Positions 1 through 5,039 of a stretch of DNA of 5,421 nucleotides are shown one piece after another. Position 1 is the first letter of the stretch; the number at the start of each line of letters is the position of its first letter. The notes under the pieces are model-generated. The model saw nothing but the letters and a program-made list of their open reading frames with translations, was not told the DNA's origin and searched no databases. The DNA lies in assembly GCA_947177935.1 (NCBI GenBank), contig CAMWWG010000083.1, positions 1-5,421 of the forward strand, written 5' to 3'. The stretch is from an uncultured Ruminococcus sp. Lineage in GTDB: Bacteria > Bacillota > Clostridia > Oscillospirales > Ruminococcaceae. The translations under genes and the position numbers were made by a program.

Positions 1-33
1 TCGTTGAATCGTATTTTTGTACTTATTGAACAA

Positions 34-123
34 TTATCGGATATTTCGCCCCCCCCCATTGTGCAAGTTGATGTTTGCGTAATTTGCATAATTTACTGTT
101 ATCCGTTTCAACATATTCGACAT
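34..123 (-). CDS. Unidentified leftward ORF start, closed after a G9 tract
   Basis: Not recognised. An ATG at 123-121 follows a strong Shine-Dalgarno site and a full-consensus promoter, so translation here is likely. As written, the frame encodes 29 residues (beginning MSNMLKRITV, then an Asn-Tyr-Ala repeat and three glycines) and stops with TAA at 36-34. The three glycines are encoded by nine consecutive G (57-49). If the run had eight G, the frame would instead continue Glu-Ile-Ser-Asp-Asn-Cys and stay open to the left edge of the window; ten G would close it at a nearby TAA. It may therefore be the 5' end of a longer gene that is phase-variable, broken or mis-sequenced, or a genuine short peptide or leader. 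No signal peptide or membrane segment is visible. The signals for starting translation are convincing; the identity and true extent are unknown. Confidence 0.45.
   Translation of the reverse strand: MSNMLKRITVNYANYANINLHNGGGRNIR
49..57 (-). repeat. Homopolymer tract G9 (C9 on the + strand)
   Basis: Nine consecutive C on the given strand, read as GGG GGG GGG in the leftward ORF (codons 23-25). Runs of this length are prone to slipped-strand mispairing and also to sequencing length errors. Losing one base would move the ORF from a frame that stops 12 bases further on to one that is open to the window edge. Confidence 0.9.
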
Positions 124-129
124 ACTATT

Positions 130-140
130 CTCCCCCCTTT
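130..140 (-). promoter_or_regulatory. Ribosome binding site of the leftward edge ORF
   Basis: The coding strand reads AAAGGGGGGAG, six bases before the ATG at 123-121. It is a purine-rich Shine-Dalgarno site that fixes the start of this ORF. It contains an unusual run of six G, a second G homopolymer in the same short transcript. Confidence 0.7.
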
Positions 141-153
141 CTGGCTTGATATT

Positions 154-182
154 ATTATACTATTTACGACAGAATTTGTCAA
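154..182 (-). promoter_or_regulatory. Consensus sigma-A promoter for the leftward edge ORF
   Basis: On the minus strand, TTGACA (182-177) and TATAAT (159-154) are separated by exactly 17 bases, matching the housekeeping sigma consensus at all twelve positions. The expected transcription start is near 147, giving a short leader of roughly 25 bases before the ATG. The -35 element begins only nine bases past the U-tract of the upstream terminator, so the two transcription units are packed closely but insulated. Confidence 0.85.
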
Positions 183-190
183 GTAAAATT

Positions 191-222
191 AAAAAAAGCT
201 GTGCGGAACGACTCCACACAGA
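191..222 (-). terminator. Intrinsic terminator of the macrodomain gene
   Basis: A 9-bp stem pairs 199-207 (CTGTGCGGA) with 213-221 (TCCACACAG), with one C-A mismatch on the + strand and a 5-base loop. Read leftward, the stem is followed by seven U (197-191), the classic intrinsic terminator arrangement, 35 bases beyond the macrodomain stop codon. The + strand side is also followed by a T-rich run (223-234), so the hairpin could work in both directions, although no rightward gene is seen entering it. Confidence 0.85.
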
Positions 223-255
223 TTTTTTATTTTTAAATTTAAAATTATTTTAAAA

Positions 256-1101
256 TCAAGAGAAATATTTCTCGAATGCCTTAAAATTTTCACGATCACG
301 TGGTGTAGTATACACTGCAAAGGTAATGTGACAAAATTTGTTTTTGAATTCCAGTTCATTCAGGACTTTGCGATAAGCCTGTGCGACGACATACGGATTA
401 TTTTGGAATGCACCACAACCGAATGCGCCGAGCACAAGAATTTCCACATGATGGGCAAGTGCCACCGAAAGCAAATGTTTTGCTCTTTTGTAATGCAATT
501 TCCCAAGCTCCTGGTCAATCAGTTGCAATGCAGAACCGCCCTTGCCGGGATTCATGGCATTATACGGCTTGCGTCGTAAATTCGGCGCAGCACATGTTAA
601 AATATCTACTTTGCACCAATCCGCCTGCGGCATCCGCTCCGGCAGGCTCGTATCTGTCTTGAAGATCATCACATCCGGCGACCAGATACACGCATCCGTG
701 TAACGCAGGTCATGCCGGTTTCTGTGAAACAGATAATAATCCTGTTTCAACCAACCTTGATTCAGACAGGGATAGAGATTGGAGCAGCGGCATAAGCTTT
801 CTTCCTGCGCACGTGACCCATTTGTCACACCGCCGCCGGGATTGGTTGCCGAAGCAAAATTATGCACAGCAATTCTGGCACCTGGGTATTGTTTCCGGAG
901 CTGAATTGCCGTCTCAAAAGATTTCTGCGGCAGGACTTCCATTTTTGTCTGGAATTCCGGGAGATTCTCCGGGATTTCCGGTGTCTTTCCCTCTGGGTAT
1001 AATTCTGTATGACTGACGGAATATTCCGTGAATTTTTTCAATTCCGAATTTTCTGCAATCCAGTTCATGGAATCTTCAAAAACTTCCACAAGATTCGCCA
1101 T
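256..1101 (-). CDS. Bacterial-type PARG-like macrodomain protein (TIGR02452 type)
   Basis: This 281-residue cytoplasmic protein is predicted to be a macrodomain enzyme that hydrolyses poly(ADP-ribose) or a related ADP-ribose conjugate. The key evidence is NPGGGVTNGSRAQEES at residues 87-102: Gly89-91, seven residues, then Gln99-Glu100-Glu101, which fits the bacterial PARG signature GGG-X6-8-QEE. By comparison with Thermomonospora curvata PARG, the second glutamate (Glu101) should be catalytic. GAFGCGAFQNNP (225-236) is the second, diphosphate-binding macrodomain loop. The roughly 60-residue N-terminal extension before the macrodomain core is usual for the microbial PARG family (DUF2263-like N-terminus). 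No signal peptide or membrane segment is present. The ATG is supported by AAGAGGGG six bases upstream. The gene stands alone with its own promoter and terminator. Family membership is firm; the exact substrate (polymer, mono-ADP-ribose ester or another ADP-ribose derivative) cannot be read from sequence. Confidence 0.9.
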   Translation of the reverse strand: MANLVEVFEDSMNWIAENSELKKFTEYSVSHTELYPEGKTPEIPENLPEFQTKMEVLPQKSFETAIQLRKQYPGARIAVHNFASATNPGGGVTNGSRAQEESLCRCSNLYPCLNQGWLKQDYYLFHRNRHDLRYTDACIWSPDVMIFKTDTSLPERMPQADWCKVDILTCAAPNLRRKPYNAMNPGKGGSALQLIDQELGKLHYKRAKHLLSVALAHHVEILVLGAFGCGAFQNNPYVVAQAYRKVLNELEFKNKFCHITFAVYTTPRDRENFKAFEKYFS

Positions 1102-1107
1102 TTTAAA

Positions 1108-1115
1108 CCCCTCTT
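1108..1115 (-). promoter_or_regulatory. Ribosome binding site of the macrodomain gene
   Basis: The coding strand reads AAGAGGGG, six bases before the ATG at 1101-1099. It supports that start. Confidence 0.7.
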
Positions 1116-1132
1116 AAAACTTATTTTTTAAA

Positions 1133-1161
1133 ATTATAGCACAAAAATTCCGCCTTGTCAA
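1133..1161 (-). promoter_or_regulatory. Consensus sigma-A promoter for the macrodomain gene
   Basis: On the minus strand, TTGACA (1161-1156) and TATAAT (1138-1133) are separated by 17 bases, with no mismatch to consensus. The expected start near 1126 gives a leader of about 25 bases carrying the Shine-Dalgarno site. It points away from the trkA promoter; the two -35 boxes are 28 bp apart. Confidence 0.88.
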
Positions 1162-1189
1162 GAATTTTTCAAAAAAATCGCAAAACAAG

Positions 1190-1218
1190 TTGACAAATAT
1201 CTCAAATAAGACTATAAT
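1190..1218 (+). promoter_or_regulatory. Consensus sigma-A promoter for trkA-trkH
   Basis: TTGACA (1190-1195) and TATAAT (1213-1218) are separated by 17 bases, with no mismatch to consensus. Transcription should start around 1224-1227, leaving a leader of about 67 bases before the trkA start codon. The first bases of that leader form a hairpin (see 1226-1262). Confidence 0.88.
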
Positions 1219-1225
1219 GATAAGT

Positions 1226-1262
1226 AGCAGAATTTTAAAAATTTTTTAAAATAAAATCTGCT
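1226..1262 (+). promoter_or_regulatory. Predicted 5'-terminal stem-loop in the trkA leader
   Basis: Positions 1226-1237 (AGCAGAATTTTA) pair with 1252-1262 (TAAAATCTGCT): 11 base pairs with one bulged A, around a 14-base loop of A and T that can extend the stem with A-T pairs. It begins at or within a few bases of the predicted transcription start and ends 12 bases before the Shine-Dalgarno site. A GATTTTTG stretch follows, so it vaguely resembles a weak attenuator, but the stem has few G-C pairs. A 5' hairpin that protects the mRNA is the simpler reading. The structure is seen in the sequence; the role is inferred. Confidence 0.45.
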
Positions 1263-1274
1263 GATTTTTGTACA

Positions 1275-1280
1275 AAGGAG
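1275..1280 (+). promoter_or_regulatory. Ribosome binding site that sets the trkA start at TTG 1292
   Basis: AAGGAG lies 11 bases before TTG 1292. An in-frame TTG at 1268 lies upstream of this site and has no Shine-Dalgarno of its own, and the first in-frame ATG comes only after the start of the nucleotide-binding loop. TTG 1292 is therefore the best start. Confidence 0.7.
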
Positions 1281-1291
1281 CATTTCAAAAA

Positions 1292-2671
1292 TTGAATATT
1301 TTAATTGTAGGGTGCGGAAAAGCAGGAATGATTCTGACCCGGACACTCTGTCAGGAGGAACATAATGTTACTGTGATGGACATCAAACCCAATCTGGCGG
1401 AAAATGTTCTGAATAATTTCGATGCACAGGGGATTACCGGCAACGGACTGATTATCAAGGATCTGCAGGACGCAGGTGTAGAAGAAGCACATGCAGTGAT
1501 TGCAATGACGGACTCGGACGAGACAAACATCTTATGTTGTATGATGGCTCGCAAATGCGGCGCAAAACATGCGATTGCCAGGGTTCGTAATCCCATGTTT
1601 TCACAGCAGCTTGTCTTTATGCGAGATGAACTGGACATTAGCCTGATGGTCAATCCGGAATACCAGACAGCAAATGAAATCGCCAGAATGCTTCGTTATC
1701 CCAATGCAATTCATGTGGAAAGCTTTGCCAACGGACGGATGGAACTTGCAGAAATGCGTGTCATGCCCGGCGGAATCATGGACGGGCTTGTATTATCTGC
1801 ACTGCCGTCAAAAATGAAACTGAGATTACTCGTGTGTGCCGTCATGCGTGACGACCAATGCCTTATTCCGGACGGCAATTTTGTTCTCCGAAGTAATGAC
1901 AGAATCTATATCACTGCGGCGCACAGCGAATTATCCAAATTTTACAAACAGGTGGGCGATGTCAAGAACCGGATCAAGTCCGTTATGATCGTCGGCGGCG
2001 GCAAAATCAGTTATTATCTGATCCGGCAGTTATTGGAATTGGGCATGCAGGTCAAAATCATTGAACAGGATCTGAACCGCTGTGAACAGCTCAGTGAATG
2101 GTTTCCGAAAGCAGATATTATCTGTGCTGATGGAACAGATCAGGATATTTTGCTGGAAGAAGGCATTGCGAATGTGAATGCCTGCATTACCCTCACCGGC
2201 ATTGATGAAGAAAATATTATTCTATCGCTCTATGCCAAAAAAATTGGTGTCAACAAGATCGTGACGAAAATCAACCGGACATCTCTCCTGCCGATTTCTG
2301 ATAGTGTGGGACTGGAAAACATTGTCTCTCCGAAAAATACAACGGCGGCGCTGATCCTGCAATATATCCGAGGAAAAGAAGATTCTCAAGGGAGTAATAT
2401 CAATACGCTCTACAGATTAGCCGAAGACAAATTGGAAGCAATTGAATTCATTGTCCGGGGCGATGCAGATTATATCGGCGTTCCACTGAAAAAATTAAAA
2501 AGTGGTTCCGGATTCCTGATTGCCGGAATCATCCGGAATAATAAACGCATTATTCCGACCGGTGATGACTGTTTAAAATTGAATGACAGTGTTATTATTG
2601 TAACGACAAGACAGAAAGTCGCAAGTCTGGACGCTATGTTTCATGCAGAGGAGGCGGACAGATCCTCATGA
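1292..2671 (+). CDS. trkA: Trk potassium transporter, NAD-binding peripheral subunit TrkA
   Basis: This 459-residue cytoplasmic protein regulates K+ uptake by binding the TrkH channel subunit and sensing nucleotides. It has the standard two-copy TrkA architecture. The first RCK-N Rossmann domain begins MNILIVGCGKAG, with the dinucleotide loop GCGKAG at residues 7-12 and the acidic strand end at Asp30. A first RCK-C domain spans about 140-222. A second Rossmann domain carries VGGGKIS (234-240), with an acidic residue at Glu258. A second RCK-C domain covers about 380-440. Length matches the usual 450-460 residues and differs from single-domain KtrA (about 220). The start is TTG, chosen because it follows AAGGAG and places the Rossmann strand right at the N-terminus, as in other TrkA proteins. 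The second loop has Ser where the third glycine might stand, which is common in the family. Its stop overlaps the trkH start (ATGA), indicating an operon with coupled translation. Confidence 0.95.
   Translation: MNILIVGCGKAGMILTRTLCQEEHNVTVMDIKPNLAENVLNNFDAQGITGNGLIIKDLQDAGVEEAHAVIAMTDSDETNILCCMMARKCGAKHAIARVRNPMFSQQLVFMRDELDISLMVNPEYQTANEIARMLRYPNAIHVESFANGRMELAEMRVMPGGIMDGLVLSALPSKMKLRLLVCAVMRDDQCLIPDGNFVLRSNDRIYITAAHSELSKFYKQVGDVKNRIKSVMIVGGGKISYYLIRQLLELGMQVKIIEQDLNRCEQLSEWFPKADIICADGTDQDILLEEGIANVNACITLTGIDEENIILSLYAKKIGVNKIVTKINRTSLLPISDSVGLENIVSPKNTTAALILQYIRGKEDSQGSNINTLYRLAEDKLEAIEFIVRGDADYIGVPLKKLKSGSGFLIAGIIRNNKRIIPTGDDCLKLNDSVIIVTTRQKVASLDAMFHAEEADRSS
2647..2654 (+). promoter_or_regulatory. 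Ribosome binding site of trkH, within the end of trkA
   Basis: AGAGGAGG lies 13 bases before the trkH ATG at 2668, inside the last codons of trkA. The spacing is somewhat long, so reinitiation by ribosomes ending trkA at the ATGA overlap probably contributes. Confidence 0.6.
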
Positions 2672-4104
2672 ATTATAAAATGATCGGCTATCTGACAGGA
2701 CAGATGATCCGTGTGCTTGGCATTTTAATGCTCCTGCCTTTGATTGTGAGTTTGATTTATCAGGAACCGGCAAGCCGGAATGCTTTTGCGGTGACAGCCA
2801 TTGTCCTGATTGTGGTCGGAACGCTTGTTACACTCAAAAAACCGGAAAACAAAGAAATTTACACCCGGGAGGGAATGGCAACTGTCACGGCAACATGGAT
2901 TCTGGTCTCCATTCTGGGCGCTGTGCCTTATTTTCTGTCCGGAGAAATCCCGAATTTTGCAGATGCTGTGTTTGAGACAGCCTCCGGCTTTACAACAACT
3001 GGTTCTACCATTTTGAACGATGTGGAATCCGTCTCGAATGCGTGTTTGTTCTGGCGGAGTTTTTCCCACTGGCTGGGCGGTATGGGCGTTCTGGTGTTTA
3101 TCCTTGCTGTTCTACCGCAGAATGATACCAAGACAATGCATCTTGTAAGAGCCGAATCTCCGGGACCAACCGCCGGAAAATTAGCATCCAAGATGAGTTT
3201 TTCCGTCCGGATGCTTTACGGGATTTATATTGCGTTGACAGTACTGGAAACGATTTTATTAACATGCAGCAAAATGACATTCTTTGAGGCGCTTAATCAC
3301 GCTTTTGCAACAGCCGGGACAGGCGGTTTTGGCATGAAGAATGCCAGTATTGCCGCTTATGACAGTGTCTATATTGATGTTGTGATTACAATTTTTATGC
3401 TGTTATTTTCTGTTAATTTTACGATGTATTATTTTTTGTTAAGCAAGAAATTTTTACAGGTGTTCAAAAATGAAGAATTACGATTTTTCCTGAGTATTGT
3501 CGTAACGGCGTCTCTTTTGATTGCGATTAATATTATCCCGGTTTATGGAGGATTTTTCAAATCCCTGCGTTACTCGTCATTTCAGGTATTAACTGTAATT
3601 TCTACAGCCGGTTTTGCTACAGCAGATTTCACAGAGTGGCCTTTCTTCTCCCAGATGATTTTATTAATTCTGATGTTTGTCGGAGGATGTGCCGGGTCTA
3701 CTGGGGGCGGATTAAAAGTCATGCGCATCCTGATTATGTGTAAAACGGCACTGCGTGAAATTAGGTGTGTACTGAACCCTCGTTCCGTTGTCACGATAAA
3801 ATGTGATGGAAAAGCAATTGATAAAGAAGTTGTCCGTGGCGTGAGTTATTATTTCGTCGTATTCATGTTATTACTGGCAATTTCTGTCCTGCTTCTCTCG
3901 CTTGACGGGCATGATATTCCGACAACAGTCACAGCCGTAATTACCTGTCTGAACAATGTGGGTCCTGGACTAGGTGAAATCAATCCGTCGGGAAATTTCT
4001 CCGGATTCTCGTCCTGGTCAAAGGTTTTATTAAGTCTGGACATGCTGCTTGGCAGACTGGAAATTTATCCGATGTTAGTTCTGTTTACAATCCGGAAAAA
4101 ATAA
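2668..4104 (+). CDS. trkH: Trk potassium transporter, membrane subunit TrkH
   Basis: This 478-residue integral membrane protein forms the K+ translocation pathway of the Trk system. It has the fourfold membrane-pore-membrane layout of the TrkH/TrkG/KtrB superfamily. The four pore loops each keep the selectivity-filter glycine: SGFTTTGST (106-114), ATAGTGGFG (214-222), ISTAGFAT (311-318) and NNVGPGLGE (429-437), consistent with K+ selectivity. The Gly-rich GGCAGSTGGGLK (339-350), in the third repeat, corresponds to the intramembrane gating-loop region. The C-terminal GRLEIYPMLVLF (462-473) is the conserved family end. Length agrees with TrkH (about 480) rather than the shorter KtrB. The ATG shares bases with the trkA stop (ATGA), and AGAGGAGG lies upstream. 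Being paired with a two-domain TrkA supports Trk rather than Ktr naming. The gene ends just before a strong terminator. Confidence 0.95.
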   Translation: MNYKMIGYLTGQMIRVLGILMLLPLIVSLIYQEPASRNAFAVTAIVLIVVGTLVTLKKPENKEIYTREGMATVTATWILVSILGAVPYFLSGEIPNFADAVFETASGFTTTGSTILNDVESVSNACLFWRSFSHWLGGMGVLVFILAVLPQNDTKTMHLVRAESPGPTAGKLASKMSFSVRMLYGIYIALTVLETILLTCSKMTFFEALNHAFATAGTGGFGMKNASIAAYDSVYIDVVITIFMLLFSVNFTMYYFLLSKKFLQVFKNEELRFFLSIVVTASLLIAINIIPVYGGFFKSLRYSSFQVLTVISTAGFATADFTEWPFFSQMILLILMFVGGCAGSTGGGLKVMRILIMCKTALREIRCVLNPRSVVTIKCDGKAIDKEVVRGVSYYFVVFMLLLAISVLLLSLDGHDIPTTVTAVITCLNNVGPGLGEINPSGNFSGFSSWSKVLLSLDMLLGRLEIYPMLVLFTIRKK

Positions 4105-4108
4105 GATT

Positions 4109-4152
4109 AAAAAATAATACCTGGAATTTTCAGATTCCTGGTATTATTTTTT
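4109..4152. terminator. Bidirectional intrinsic terminator between trkH and aguB
   Basis: A 15-bp stem pairs 4113-4127 with 4134-4148, with one internal T-T mismatch and a 6-base loop (TTTCAG). It is flanked by A-run 4109-4112 and T-run 4149-4152, which extend the pairing and supply a U-tract on either strand. It begins 5 bases after the trkH stop and ends 18 bases from the aguB stop, so one hairpin serves both convergent operons. Confidence 0.88.
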
Positions 4153-4169
4153 ATATTTAATTCATTTTT

Positions 4170-5039
4170 TCACTGTTCTGCAAGAATATGATAACATTCT
4201 GGTCTTCTGTCCCGGAACAACCCCCATTCCAGGCGTGCTCTGTCGATCTGGTCAAGATCTAATTCCTGGATTAAAACAGCATCGCCGTCCCGGTCAGCTT
4301 GTTGCAGGATTTCGCCGGTTTCATCTGTAATAAAAGACGAACCATAAAATAATAAGCTTGATTCCTGGTTTGCATTTTCTGCACAAGGCTTTACAGATTC
4401 CAAGCCATAACGATTGGCGGCAATGACAGGAACAATGTTTGCCGCTGCATGTCCCTGCATACATCTGCGCCAGTGTGGCATACTGTCGCAGTTCAGAATT
4501 GGTTCTGAGCCGATTGCCGTGGGATAGCATAATATCTGTGCGCCTTGCAATGCCATTGCCCTTGCCGTTTCCGGAAACCACTGATCCCAACAGATGCCGA
4601 CGCCGATTCTGCCATATGCAGTATTCCAGACACGGAATCCGGTATCACCCAGCGTAAAATAAAATTTTTCCTGATAAAAATGATCGTCCGGGATGTGTGT
4701 CTTCCGGTAGACACCGAGAATTTCGCCATTTGCGTCAAGCATTGCAATGGAATTAAATAATCTGTTCTGTTCTTTTTCATAGAAACTGATCGGCATGACA
4801 ATGTTTAATTCTCTGCATAATTCTGCAAAATGCCGGACTGCAGGATTTTCCTGTACTGGTGCTGCAAATTGATAATAGTCATATCTTCTTTCCTGACAGA
4901 AATAATTTCTCTCAAATAATTCCGGCAGTAAGATTAAATTTGCATTCTGTGATGCCGCTTCCCGGACAAGTTTTTCTGCGTTGGCGATATTTTCAGATGG
5001 ATTTTTCGTGCATTGCATCTGGATTGCTGAAACAATCAT
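4170..5039 (-). CDS. aguB: N-carbamoylputrescine amidase AguB
   Basis: This 289-residue cytoplasmic enzyme of the nitrilase (carbon-nitrogen hydrolase) superfamily is predicted to hydrolyse N-carbamoylputrescine to putrescine, CO2 and ammonia. The Glu-Lys-Cys catalytic triad is visible: Glu40 in LLPELFERNYF, Lys113 in YRKTHIPDDH and Cys150 in GVGICWDQWFPE. The ICWDQWFPE context, the YRKxHIPD motif and the C-terminal EWGLFRDRRPECY are typical of the AguB subgroup, and the length fits (about 290). The start is ATG 5039-5037: AGGAGG lies nine bases upstream, and the ATG overlaps the aguA stop as ATGA. The open frame runs 35 codons further upstream, but that stretch overlaps the aguA coding region and lacks nitrilase similarity. 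Adjacency to aguA distinguishes it from other nitrilases and from the carbamoyltransferase route of agmatine use. Transcription ends at the terminator shared with trkH. Confidence 0.95.
   Translation of the reverse strand: MIVSAIQMQCTKNPSENIANAEKLVREAASQNANLILLPELFERNYFCQERRYDYYQFAAPVQENPAVRHFAELCRELNIVMPISFYEKEQNRLFNSIAMLDANGEILGVYRKTHIPDDHFYQEKFYFTLGDTGFRVWNTAYGRIGVGICWDQWFPETARAMALQGAQILCYPTAIGSEPILNCDSMPHWRRCMQGHAAANIVPVIAANRYGLESVKPCAENANQESSLLFYGSSFITDETGEILQQADRDGDAVLIQELDLDQIDRARLEWGLFRDRRPECYHILAEQ

Noticed and set aside
4..186. Rightward 60-codon open frame across the left gap
   Set aside because: It starts without a Shine-Dalgarno site, has no recognisable protein character, and runs antisense through the leftward promoter and ORF, which have much better signals.
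223..255. AT-rich repeated A and T runs after the macrodomain gene, considered as a second hairpin or repeat
   Set aside because: Self-complementarity here comes from low complexity alone; the G-C-containing hairpin at 199-221 is the credible terminator.
328..1016. Rightward open frames opposite the macrodomain gene
   Set aside because: They are antisense to a gene with clear catalytic motifs and lack ribosome binding sites and promoters.
1219..1291. c-di-AMP (ydaO-type) or K+-responsive riboswitch in the trkA leader
   Set aside because: The leader is only about 67 bases and shows a single AT-rich hairpin, far too short for that riboswitch fold.
2725..3794. Several antisense open frames of 60-114 codons within trkH
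   Set aside because: They lie opposite strongly recognised trkH coding sequence, with no initiation signals or family motifs; they are frame shadows.
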